Positions 21,121 through 30,734 of a stretch of 64,000 bases of DNA are shown piece by piece (positions within the stretch are counted from its first letter, which is position 1; every line of letters begins with the position of its first letter). Below the pieces are notes generated by a model. The model saw only the letters and a program-made list of their open reading frames with translations. It made no database searches and was not told the origin of the DNA. The position numbers were made by a program, and so were the translations under genes. This DNA is from Dendrolimus kikuchii (lineage: Eukaryota > Arthropoda > Insecta > Lepidoptera > Lasiocampidae): the NCBI GenBank assembly GCA_019925095.2, contig CM034389.1, positions 320,001 to 384,000 on the forward strand, in the 5' to 3' direction.

Positions 21121-21996
21121 CTAGCGGCCCCGGCAGACGTTGTCCTGCTCTGAAAAAATAAAAATCTAGGACCCGATCCCAGCGCCACCTACGGGTTCCA
21201 ATTGTGGATTTAAATCATCCGGACCCACTCAAACACACAAAAAATCGATCCAGGTGATTAGGAGAATTCTAGAACCCGATCTCAGCGCCACCTACCGGTT
21301 CTAATTGCGAATCTAAACCATCCGGGAACCCACTCAAACACACAAATACAAAATCACCAAAATCGCTCCAGGTGGTAAGGAGAATTGTAGAACCCGATCT
21401 CAGCGCCACCTACCGGTTCTAATTGCGAATCCAGACCATCGGGGAACCCACTCAAACACACAAATACAAAATCACCAAAATCGCTCCAGGTGATTAGGAG
21501 GATTCTAGAACCCGATCTCAGCGCCACCTACCGGTTCTAATTACGAATCCAAACTATCCGGGAATCCACTCAAACACACACACAAAATTTCATCAAAATC
21601 GCTCCAGGTGATAAGGAGAATTGTAGAACCCGATCTCAGCGCCACCTACCGGTTTTAATTGCGAATCCAGAGCATCCGGGAACCCACTCAAACACACAAA
21701 TACAAAATCACCAAAATCGCTCCAAGTGATTAGGAGGATTCTAGAACCCGATCTCAGCGCCACCTACCGGTTCTAATTGCGAATCTAAACCATCCGGGAA
21801 CCCACTCAAACACACAAATACAAAATCGCTCCAGGTGGTAAGGAGAATTGTAGAGCCCGATCTCAGCGCCACCTACCGGTTCCAATTGTGGATCTAAACC
21901 ATCCCGGGACCCACTCAAACACACACAAAATCGCTAAAGTCGTTCTCAAGTTATAATATTACAACGAAAAGTGGCATTGATTTTTATATATATAGA
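21121..21996 (-). mobile_element. HelC copy 2 with 118-bp internal tandem repeats
   Basis: Minus-strand element with its CTAG at 21121-21124 beside CCCCGGCAGACGTTGTCC and its 5' TC at 21995-21996 (TCTATATATATAAAAATCAA). The phrase GAACCCGATCTCAGCGCCA recurs at 21272, 21390, 21508, 21626 and 21744, a spacing of exactly 118 bp, with diverged outer units at 21170 and 21853. No coding sequence. Confidence 0.75.
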
Positions 21997-22036
21997 TAAC
22001 TAGTTCCTAAGAAATATTACTTTGATATACAGTACA

Positions 22037-22353
22037 TTTATCCGTGCAGGAACGGAGAAAGAATACAATTTCCTGCGGCCCGGCGGCCTGTCGTAAGAGG
22101 CGACTAAACAACCCACAGCCAGGTGGTAGAGTATTTGCTCGACTAGATGGCGACCACCCCTGGTCTAGAGTATGCCGCCATAACAATCTTGTATTGTGTT
22201 CCGGCATTAGTGACCAGGATCCAGTCTCCTTTAAGAGAGCAGCAGCGCATTTGTAGCACCTTTGGTGTTGCAAATGTCCATAGGCGATGGTAACCGCTTT
22301 CCACTAAGTGGGCCGTCTGCCTGCCTGCTGAACTCCTGCAATAAAAAATAAAA
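22037..22353 (+). mobile_element. A330 copy
   Basis: Full-length plus-strand copy of the CGGCCCGGCGGCC subtype. Confidence 0.8.
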
Positions 22354-22384
22354 AAAATACATAGACAGAAAGACTTAGACGTAC

Positions 22385-22430
22385 CTGATGAAGGCCAAGG
22401 CTTCCGTTTTTGACAAGTTTCTGCAGAGCC
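22385..22430 (-). CDS. candidate 46-nt internal exon of a host gene
   Basis: On the minus strand a TATTTTAG acceptor precedes 46 nt that end in CATCAG before a consensus GTACGT donor. All three frames are open; one reads ALQKLVKNGSLGLHQ, another CRNLSKTEALAFIR. The segment lies in a stretch not shared with any repeat in the window. No protein family recognised. The evidence is splice-site quality and composition only, and short chance exons are common. Confidence 0.3.
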
Positions 22431-22780
22431 CTAAAATATAAATACAAAATAATAGACGGTTAAATCTGTAACCAGTAATCAGGCGTTGTGGGGAGACAAA
22501 GAGTGGGGCGGGGGCCTGTGACAGACACCACTGACGCCACTATTAATTATAGTTGGAACTTCTACTCATGAGGGAGACAGAATAACAAACGAGCGCGCAC
22601 GTCATCTCTGACAAAGACTTGGAGACATTCCTACTTGCTCACTACACAAGGAAATTACAACCCTAACATAATCATATGTAAGGTAGAATTTTCAACAACG
22701 ATATTTTACTACGACGTGTGGTATAAGTTAGAAGCGATGGGTATTTAGCAAAGAAATAAAAAGAATCGCGACAGGTCGAC
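22431..22780. other. unassigned sequence
   Basis: Non-repetitive 350 bp around a possible host exon; includes a G-rich patch near 22490-22530. Confidence 0.4.
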
Positions 22781-23101
22781 ATTTTTTTTTTTTTTTGTTG
22801 CAGGAGATCAGCAGACAGGCAGACGGCCCACTTGATGGAAAGCGGTTACCATCGCCTATGGGCATTTACAACACCAAAGTTGCTACAAATGCGCTGCTGC
22901 TCTCTTAAGGGAGACTGGAACCTGGTCACTAATGCCGGAACACAACACAAGGTTGTTATGGCGGCATACTCTAGACCAGGGGTGGTCGCCATCCAGTCGA
23001 GCAAATACTCTACCACCTGGCTGTGGGTTGTTTAGTCGCCTCTTACGACAGGCCGCCGGGCCGCAGGAAATTGTATTCTTTCTCCGTTCCTGCACGGATA
23101 A
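22781..23101 (-). mobile_element. A330 copy
   Basis: Full-length minus-strand copy; closest within the window to the copy at 22037 in the CGGGCCGCAGG region. Confidence 0.8.
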
Positions 23102-23305
23102 GATATATACAAGTATTTAGAATTATTTCAGATCCTATGTTTGCTTATAATTTGTTTTTTTTTTGTTGGAAAGCGCCTATAGACATTTGCAACACCAAAG
23201 GTGCTACAAAGAACGGATTTTACGAATTTTATATTTTACACCACGCGAAGCGGGGTGTATCAGCTAGTTATATATGAAATAACTAGCTGATACCCCCTGT
23301 TAACG
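23102..23305 (-). repeat. composite repeat with converging Helitron-like ends (minus copy)
   Basis: Reverse complement of 19443-19653: ACAAGTATTTAGAATTATTT spacer, A330 scrap, CACCACGCGAAGCGGGGTG and the face-to-face CAGCTAGTTATATATGAAAT palindrome. Confidence 0.65.
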
Positions 23306-23600
23306 CCATCTGTTAACCAATAGCGAACACTATAAACTGCTCATTTTACTCTGACGCATTCACTCATTCCCGGTCCCATCCTTTTCATTCCGTTTCCGCT
23401 CACTGTCGCCTCGCACCTCCTCGCAAAAACTAACCTCTTGGAACGTGTCGTGACATCGTGTAAAACGTTAAAAATAAGAAATTTCTCTTGAAAACTTTTT
23501 AAAGAAACGTGTTAAAAAAAAAAAAATAAAGTGTACTCAAGATCAAAGTTCAGCGACCTATAGAGTGAATTCAGGTTAGTCCCTGTTTTTTCTTCCTTTT
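23306..23600 (+). promoter_or_regulatory. promoter-like segment next to Helitron ends
   Basis: CCAAT at 23317-23321, TATAAA at 23331-23336, and a CATTCACTCATTCC segment ~30 bp downstream where a start site would be expected. The following ~215 bp are free of repeats and finish at AATTCAG followed by GTTAGT, which could be a splice donor (about 23574). It lies between Helitron-like 3' ends, so a captured promoter and first exon is possible. No open frame supports a protein. Confidence 0.3.
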
Positions 23601-23741
23601 TCCTACACCCCCCGCTTCGCGTGCCGTAAAATACAAATTTCGTAAAATCCGTTCTTAGCTGACCCGTACTTAGCGAAATGAAGGTCTATGGGTATTATAG
23701 TTCTTGAGATACAGTGAGTCACTATATACTACGTGGATTTC

Positions 23742-23742
<1 letters not shown>

Positions 23743-23816
<74 letters not shown>
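23743..23816. repeat. (AT)n microsatellite
   Basis: An almost pure TA dinucleotide run of about 70 bp that abuts the CTAG end of a HelC element. Confidence 0.95.
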
Positions 23817-23817
<1 letters not shown>

Positions 23818-24018
23818 TAGCTGTCCCGGCAGACGTTGTTCTGCCCTGAAGAAATAAAATTTAGAACCCGATTGCAGCGCCACCTACCGGGTCCAATTGT
23901 GAATCTAAACCATCCTCGAATCCACTTGAACACACACAAAAAAATCATTCAAATCGGTCCAGCCGCTTAGGAGGAGTTCACTGTCAACACACGTACAGAA
24001 GGATTATATATATAAAGA
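23817..24018 (-). mobile_element. HelC copy 3, single-unit form
   Basis: CTAG at 23817-23820, TC at 24017-24018; contains one GCGCCACCTACCGGGTCC unit. Confidence 0.72.
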
Positions 24019-24315
24019 TATATTGATAAAATAATTGCATAAAATACATAGATTGATATTTTATATATTTATAAATTAGACCACACCCCAACCGCCCAAT
24101 CCAGCAATCGCGTGAGTAATTAGTCGGCGTGATACGTGACCGGAATACGAGGGCGGAAGTCAGACCTTTGTCCACCTCCGCGCGGAGACAGGCCGTCCAC
24201 GTCACGTGACATTCGTCCAAGGGATTACTTGTACACGCTGTAATCTTCAGGTTTTGTTTGTGTCTGATTTGTAAATGGCAGGGTAATTACTAGCAGTAAT
24301 TAAATTTTATTTATC
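24019..24315. other. unassigned sequence
   Basis: GC-richer than its surroundings at 24080-24220; no supported coding sequence. Confidence 0.4.
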
Positions 24316-24628
24316 TTATCCGTGCAGGAACGGAGAAAGAATACAATTTCCTGCGTTGGGGCGGCCTGTCGTAAGAGGCGACTTAACAACCCACAGCCAG
24401 ATGGTAGGGCATTTGCCCGACTGGACGGCTACCACCCCTGGTCTAAAGTATGTCGCCATAACAACCTTGAGTTGTGTTCCGGCATTAGTTACCAGGTTCC
24501 AGTCTTCTTTAAAAGAGCAGCAGCGCTTTTGTAGCAACTTTGGTGTTGCAAATGTCCATAGGCGATGGTAACCGCTTTCCATCTAGTGGGCCGTCTGCCT
24601 GTCTGCTGAATTCCTGCAATAAAAAAAC
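24316..24628 (+). mobile_element. A330 copy
   Basis: Full-length plus-strand copy. Confidence 0.8.
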
Positions 24629-25077
24629 CCCCGCATCCATAGGTGACGGATACATAATTGTGGCTTTCGGGGTTGAGACTTTAGGACCATGGGGACGTGA
24701 GGCTTCTGGTTTCAAGGCGATTGAAAGAAGTCTCGCGTGACCAAAGGGCTGGCCTATATTTAGGCCATAGAACGTGGGAATGCTGCCAGCATTTTGGGAA
24801 CGCTACCCACCGACAGCGATCTGGGCTACATCTTTTACTTGTAATGTTTATAATAGTATTTAATTTCTAGGTTTTTTTTTGGAGTGTAATTTATTTATAA
24901 TTTACTTTCTTTTTCTCTCATAATTAATAATAAACTAAATTTTATTTGAAAACTAATAAAACATTTAATATTGTAATATATTGGTGACTGGGGTCTTCTG
25001 GATTCTTCAAATTATACAGGAATGTCCATCTGAAGTTCTTTTTTTTTTGTTTACCAATAAAATAAAATATATTACTT
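24629..25077. other. unassigned sequence
   Basis: About 450 bp with no match in the window. Confidence 0.4.
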
Positions 25078-25090
25078 ATTTATGTAAGTA

Positions 25091-25197
25091 CATACATACA
25101 TACATAACTTCACGCCAGTTTCCTTGCGGGGTAGGCACGAACAACAGAGCGCCATTTAGGCTTATTCTTACACACCTCACTTCCTTCTTTGACATTC
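25091..25197 (-). mobile_element. RTE tail with 13-bp target-site duplication
   Basis: A 107-bp fragment, the shortest RTE copy here. ATTTATGTAAGTA flanks it at 25078-25090 and 25198-25210. Confidence 0.87.
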
Positions 25198-25210
25198 ATT
25201 TATGTAAGTA

Positions 25211-25498
25211 ATAAGCTTTTTTAAAAAGGTTTTTAAATACAAGCTTTTGAGATCCTGCATATCATGTAGCAGCAGAGTGCTAGCCAAGACAAGTAAAACG
25301 AGCCCAAACACGACGGGTCTATCTTGTTTAGTACAGGAGTTCCTATGGCCACCTTCCGACTCCATCATCAGATCAGCTCCATGGTACCATATTATTACAT
25401 TGTCACGCGGTATACATATGCGTGCAAAATTTCAGCTCAATCGGAAACCGGGAAGTTGGTCAAATTTAACTTGCAAGATCTCACCCGAACTTACATAC
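25211..25498 (+). repeat. G repeat copy 1 (reverse complement at 50636-50895)
   Basis: Shares ~250 bp with 50636-50895 in inverted orientation, for example CATGTAGCAGCAGAGTGC, GACGGGTCTATCTTG and TCAGATCAGCTCCATGG. Class unknown. In this copy it runs directly into the tRNA-Tyr half. Confidence 0.65.
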
Positions 25499-25548
25499 AT
25501 GGACTGTAAATCCATAGGTCGCTGGTTCAAATCCGGCTCGAAGGACCA
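25499..25548 (+). pseudogene. retroposed 3' half of mature tRNA-Tyr(GUA), with CCA
   Basis: Folds as the 3' half of tRNA-Tyr: anticodon stem ATGGA/TCCAT around a 7-nt loop CTGTAAA with anticodon GTA, variable region AGGTC, T-arm GCTGG TTCAAAT CCGGC (the box B sequence), acceptor strand TCGAAGG, discriminator A and CCA at 25546-25548. Eukaryotic nuclear tRNA genes do not encode CCA, and insect tRNA-Tyr genes normally carry an intron after position 37 (family knowledge). An intronless, CCA-ended copy therefore came from mature tRNA by reverse transcription. The 5' half is absent, so it is not a functional gene. Read on the minus strand, the same sequence would be a very long primer-binding site; 50 nt is much longer than the usual ~18. 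Confidence 0.85.
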
Positions 25549-25646
25549 TATGATTAAATCAAAACTGTTAAGGACAGGTAAAAATAGCACTGCGAGAGAT
25601 ATTTTATAAAGATACCAAATTTGCACCATTACATTTCGAAGGGAAA

Positions 25647-25996
25647 GAGAGAGTTGGTCTGAAAGAGAGTGTCGGGGTGAAGGTAAGGAAAGGAATGCTC
25701 CGGTGGTTCGGGCATGTGGAAAGAATGCATGATGAAAGAATGACTAAACAGATATACAATGCAAAAGTGGATGGATGCAGAAGTCGTGGAAGGCCACGAC
25801 ACACCTTCCATGATCAAATTGATCGTGTACTAGCAGAAGGTGATGTCAGGAGCCTTAAGAACAGACGAGCTTGCATGACAAGAGTTATGAATGTCAAAGA
25901 GGCAAGTGAGGTGTGTAAGAATAAGCCTAAATGGCACTCTGTTGTTCGTGCCTACCCCGCAAGGGAACTGGCGTGAAGTTATGTATGTATGTATGT
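25647..25996 (+). mobile_element. RTE tail with 16-bp target-site duplication
   Basis: A 350-bp copy whose frame stays open for 99 codons: KVRKGMLRWFGHVERM, then the RSRGRPRHTFHDQ block, ending in ARELA and stop, then (GTAT)n. ACATTTCGAAGGGAAA flanks it at 25631-25646 and 25997-26012. Confidence 0.9.
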
Positions 25997-26012
25997 ACAT
26001 TTCGAAGGGAAA

Positions 26013-26384
26013 ATTTTCTGTTGTGACCAAAAGTCAAATTTCAATTGTTTGTTGGTGTTGCCAACACATAGGTACATCCATTGCAAGTCAAATAAAAGTT
26101 TGTAATAAAACAGAACTGCTTACTAGGGTTTGATCCGGGACGTAGCCGCGGGAAAGCTCTAGTGTAATAATGAGGCAATGTAAACAATAAACGCGTGTAG
26201 CGACATCTGAGCAACACGCCTCGGTTCTCAGCCAATTCCATATTCATGAGTCGTGCGAGTTCAGTTAGAAGCTATTACTCGCTCCATTTCTATGCGTCTT
26301 TATAATAACTAAGTATACAATAACATGCTCATCAAAAACGTTGTGCTGAGAAAATACGACTGCTGCGAATTCAGTTATTTTTAA
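26013..26384. other. unassigned sequence
   Basis: No recognised feature. Confidence 0.4.
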
Positions 26385-26580
26385 CCGACTTCCAAAAGGA
26401 GGAGAATCTCGATTGTGTTATTTATGGTTGTTACACGATTTCTCCGTCAATTGTAAACCGAGTTTCATTTTTTTTTTATTTATTCAAAGAGCTATACTCT
26501 TCTGAATTAGTACCCTTTTTTAGCCGACTTCAAAAAAAAGTTCTCAATTCGTCGGGCTCATTTTTTTTTATGTATTATTC
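26385..26580. mobile_element. FB150 terminal sequences
   Basis: Two successive family termini (TTAACCGACTTCCAAAAGG at about 26381, AGCCGACTTCAAAAAAAAG at 26522) followed by TTCTCAATTCGTCGGGCTC. The second is probably the left end of the array that continues at 27007. Confidence 0.6.
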
Positions 26581-26629
26581 GCGAAGTTAAGCACACCGCA
26601 AATTTACTAGACAAAACGGAACGCACATT

Positions 26630-26867
26630 TTTTTAATTTTTTTTATTGCAGGAGATCAGCAGACAGGCAAACGGCCCACTTGGTGGTAAGCAGTTACCAT
26701 CACCTATGGACATTTGCAACAGCAAAGTTGCTACAAATGCGCTGCTGCTCTATTAAGGCAAACTGGAACCTGGTCACTAATGCTGGAACACAACTCAAGG
26801 TTGTTATGGCGACATAATTTAGACCAGGGGTGGTAGCCATCCAGTCGGGCGAGCGCCCTACCACCTG
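26630..26867 (-). mobile_element. A330 copy, 5' truncated
   Basis: Runs from the T-run to the CGCCCTACCACCTG block; sits inside the left part of the large FB150 element. Confidence 0.75.
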
Positions 26868-27006
26868 AAATTTTAAATTTTTGACAGTTCAACGGTTAAA
26901 GGTTTCTTCCCCGTCTTCAAAAGAATCTCAGTGAGACGTAATACACGAAATTAGCCATTTTCAAGTTTTTCATTTTAATATGACCAGAAGAGTATCTTCA
27001 TCATAT

Positions 27007-28195
27007 TCATGTATGTTCACAGATTACTCCGAGATTTATGATCCGATTTACGTGATTATTTGTTTTTGTTCGACGCGGAATAGCTGTCATTTAGTCCCCT
27101 AAAAATTTAACATAGTGTGGCTTAGTAGTTTTCATTTTATGAAAATTTTTCCATTCCGTTCCATTTGTACACCGATTACGCTGAGATTTATGATCCGATT
27201 TACGTGATTCTTGTTTAGTTTGATGCGGAATAGCTGCCATTTAGTCCCCTAAAAATTTAACATAGTTTGGCTTAGTAGTTTTCATTTTATGAAAAATTTT
27301 CCATTCCGTTCCATTTGTACACCGATTACGCTGAGATTTATGATCCGATTTACGTGATTCTTGTTTAGTTTGATGCGGAATAGTTGCCATTTGGTCCCCT
27401 AAAAATTTAACATAGTTTGGCTTAGTAGCTTTCATTTTATGAAAATTTTTCCATTCCGTTCCATTTGTACACCGATTACGCTGAGATTTATGATCCGATT
27501 TACGTGATTCTTGTTTAGTTTGATGCGGAATAGTTGCCGTTTGGTCCCCTAAAAATTTAACATAATTTGGCTTAGTAGTTTTCATTTTATGAAAAATTTT
27601 CCATTCCGTTCCATTTGTACACCGATTACGCTGAGATTTATGATCCGATTTACGTGATTCTTGTTTAGTTTGATGCGGAATAGTTGCCATTTGGTCCCCT
27701 AAAAATTTAACATAGTTTGGCTTAGTAGTTTTCATTTTATGAAAAATTTTCCATTCCGTTCCATTTGTACACCGATTACGCTGAGATTTATGATCCGATT
27801 TACGTGATTCTTGTTTAGTTTGATGCGGAATAGTTACCATTTGGTCCCCTAAAAATTTAACATAGTTTGGCTTAGTAGTTTTCATTTTATGAAAAATTTT
27901 CCATTCCGTTCCATTTGTACACCGATTACGCTGAGATTTATGATCCGATTTACGTGATTCTTGTTTAGTTTGATGCGGAATAGTTGCCATTTGGTCCCCT
28001 AAAAATTTAACATAGTTTGGCTTAGTAGTTTTCATTTTATGAAAAATTTTCCATTCCGTTCCATTTGTACACCGATTACGCTGAGATTTATGATCCGATT
28101 TACGTGATTCTTGTTTAGTTTGATGCGGAATAGTTGCCGTTTGGTCCCCTAAAAATTTAACATAGTTTGGCCCAGTAGTTTTCATTTTACGAACA
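27007..28195 (-). repeat. FB150 internal tandem array, 150-bp unit
   Basis: Eight units. CCATTCCGTTCCATTTGTAC starts at 27151, 27301, 27451, 27601, 27751, 27901 and 28051, exactly 150 bp apart, with a diverged first unit from 27007. Because 150 is divisible by three and one minus-strand frame has no stop in the unit, a 345-codon open frame (27241-28278) arises with a 50-residue repeat containing KPNYVKFLGDQMATIPHQT. Several differences between units change residues (M/T and A/V), so the frame shows no sign of protein-level constraint. Confidence 0.9.
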
Positions 28196-28525
28196 TTTTT
28201 TTGTTCCCGTTTCTTGGGACCTATATTTTTTAAGGAGCGCAGCACCTTTCGTTGGTCTACCCATACATAGCTAGACACTAAAAAGTAACAAAAAAATTTA
28301 AAAAAACCGACTTCAAAAACTAAAAAGTATAAAATAACTTATTTCTAAAGTTATTATTATTAATATATATTATCTAAAACATCTTGAAGTCGGTGCAAAG
28401 TAAAACAAAAAATTACTATATTTTGAAAATTACTATGTACCGACTTTAAAATGTTTTAGATAATATATTTTATTAATAATAGCTTTAGAAATAAGTTATT
28501 TTATACTTTTTAGTCTTTTTTCTTT
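28196..28525. mobile_element. FB150 central palindrome
   Basis: After a shared GACCTATATTTTTTAAGGAG block come two nested inverted repeats: AAAGTATAAAATAACTTATT (28324) against its complement near 28500, and CATCTTGAAGTCGGTGC (28380) against a TACCGACTTTAAAATG version (28438). The expected right arm is missing, so this element is half of the complete form at 5941-6810. Confidence 0.75.
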
Positions 28526-28718
28526 CTATTTCTATTCTAATTATTGTATGCTCACTTCATATCTTTTCTCCATTGCCCCTGTTCGTGTATGTCACTGATG
28601 GCCCTAGCGGAAGATCAGCGTTTGTTACCGTAACTGGCAATTTTGCTGAGCTAATCCAATTTAGGACTACATTCACTTTTTGTTTTTATTTAAATAGTTT
28701 GTGGTTTTTATTGCATAC
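28526..28718. other. unassigned sequence
   Basis: No recognised feature. Confidence 0.35.
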
Positions 28719-29045
28719 ATACATACATAACTTCACGCCAGTTCCCTTGCGGGGTAGGTACGTAGAACAGAGCGCTATTTAGGCTTATTCTTACACACCT
28801 CACTTGCTTCTTTGACATTCATAACTCTTGTCATGCACGCTCGTCTGTTCTTAAGGCTCCTGACGTCACCTTCTGTTAGTACACGATCGATTTGATCATG
28901 GAAGGTATGTCGTGGCCTTCCACGACTTCTGCATTGTATATCTGTTTAGTCATTCTTTCATCATGCATTTTTTCCACATGCCCGAACCACCGGAGCATTC
29001 TTTTCCTTACCTTCAACCGGACACTCTCTTTCAGACCAACTCTCT
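28719..29045 (-). mobile_element. RTE tail
   Basis: Nearly the full tail with the WFGHV and RGRPRH blocks on the minus strand. A 21-bp loss removes the KVDGCRS coding stretch. Confidence 0.82.
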
Positions 29046-29049
29046 TTTT

Positions 29050-29366
29050 TACTTTTTTTTTATTGCGGGAGTTCAGCAGACAGGCAGACGGCACACTTGA
29101 TGGAAAGTGGTTACCATCGCCTATGGACATTTGTAACACCAAAAGTGCTACAAATGCGCTGTTACTCTCTTAAGGGAGACTAGAACCTGGGCACTAATGC
29201 CGGAACACAACTCAAGGTTGTTATGGCGACGTACTCTAGACTAGGGGTGGTAGCCATCCAGTTGGGCAAACGCCCTACCACCTGGCTGTGGGTTGTTTTA
29301 TCGCCTCTTACGACAAGCCGCCCGGCCGCACGAAATTGTATTCTTTCTCCGTCTCTGCACGGATAA
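29050..29366 (-). mobile_element. A330 copy
   Basis: Full-length minus-strand copy placed directly beside an RTE tail. Confidence 0.8.
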
Positions 29367-29848
29367 AACTTTTACTTTTTATTGCAGTTCTAAATAAATA
29401 TTTTTCTTTCTTTCGTTCCTTTTTAACTGTCAAGGATCTGATTACTAAATCCCAGGGAGATCGAGAGCAACGGGTAAGCGAGAGCAACCGCTGTTGAAGA
29501 GCGCCGAGCGTCTACTCTTCGAAAGGCAAAACTTGTATAAGCGTGCCAGTAATACAATTTCTACAGGCGCTTAGAATATTATTTCTAAAGCTATCCAAGC
29601 AACTGCAAAGTAGCAAGTATATTTATTAACAAAAATAAATTCGATTTCAAAGTATAAAGCAAATGATTAATTTTGTTCTACATCTTGTAATCGGTGAAGG
29701 GTCGTGGTCATTTTTTTGAAAAAAATAATGATAGCGAGTCAAAGAAAATAAATTTATATGTAACACTTATTACTACACGTTAAATTTGTAACATACTATA
29801 TTAGAAGAAGCATGTAATAACAATTGTAGATTGGAAATAAACGGGCTT
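29367..29848. repeat. R-repeat unit and unassigned sequence
   Basis: 29430-29580 (GGATCTGATTACTAAATCCC, GAGATCGAGAGCAAC, AATTTCTACAGGCGCTTAGA) is a diverged single unit of the tandem repeats at 56398-57200. The rest is unassigned. Confidence 0.5.
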
Positions 29849-30170
29849 TTCAAATTCATAAGTTTTTGTTCAAAATAAGTTCCACTGGGGAACACTTTTT
29901 GAAGGTCATACATGAGAGTCAAAATTTAATTTTTACTTCCTATTCTATGTACACCGCTTCGCAACGTGTTGATGCTGTAAAGGAGAAGAAGCGGCAAGGC
30001 ACTCCCCAGCAACACGTCTAGCTAAATATTGTTTTTCCTTATATTTCATATTCTATTTATATCTCAAATTCTTTTTTCTTTATAAGTTTTGTACAGAAGT
30101 ATGTTACAGAATTACTTTTTGAAGAATTAACGCAGTTGTAGCAAACAATGCATACTCAATAAGACCAAGT
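29849..30170 (-). repeat. LINE 3' UTR-like repeat (inverted copy of 34869-35200)
   Basis: Reverse complement of 34869-35200, sharing GTTCCACTGGGGAACACTTT, the CCGCTTCGCAACGTGTTG block and TGTACAGAAGTATGTTACAG. No coding sequence. Confidence 0.65.
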
Positions 30171-30204
30171 CAATACAATTATTTATTATTATTTGTTTGT
30201 CTTT

Positions 30205-30734
30205 TGAGACCACGGGCCATAAAAATGGCCCGGACATTTGGAAGGCTTGCGTGGGGCCATGGGAAGGCCAACACGTAGAGGCCCCTTGACAAATTTAATG
30301 TAAATGTGGCGTGACACTGACCGGCGATTATCCAAGTCTACACCATATAATAATGCACCCAAGGACTAGCCCCGGCCAGTGTAGGACTATTGCGGGAAAT
30401 GAGACAAAAAGTACCGGGCTATTGGGGTGAACTGCTACTGGTACTAGGGTCTGGGAATATGGGGACTATGGCATCAGCCCGTCACAATGTTCTAGAAGAC
30501 AGGGGCAACATGGGTGTGAGTGGCTAAGGGGTGTAGAGAGGTGGGCTGCAGGTTCACCGAAGCTACTTCTGACGTGATGCCATTTATCACTTTGACCCCT
30601 GGAGCTTGAGTCTTAGCTCTAGCGATCTCCACTCCATGCCGGCTGGCTAAGGCAAGCACGGAGTCAGGTACGAGGTGTCGCTACTCACCTAAGGCTTCGC
30701 CACAAAGCCCCCCTGCGAGTTTATTATATTTATT
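30205..30734 (+). repeat. P590 repeat copy 2
   Basis: Collinear with 13186-13770; lacks ~25 bp around the AACATGGAAAAATGCCC segment and the second half of the GGCCTTGCCTTGGCC block near its 3' end. Confidence 0.75.

Noticed and set aside
21170..21990. CRISPR-like regularly spaced repeats
   Set aside because: The whole 118-bp unit is repeated; there are no unique spacers, and Helitron ends bound the array.
23743..23816. (AT)n run as an origin or regulatory site
   Set aside because: A plain dinucleotide microsatellite is sufficient explanation; nothing else supports function.
25499..25548. Functional tRNA-Tyr gene
   Set aside because: Only the 3' half is present, it lacks an intron and it carries a genomic CCA; it cannot fold as a complete tRNA.
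27241..28278. 345-codon frame as a genuine repeat protein
   Set aside because: The frame exists because the 150-bp unit is divisible by three and lacks stops on one strand; differences between units change residues and no start context or domain supports it.
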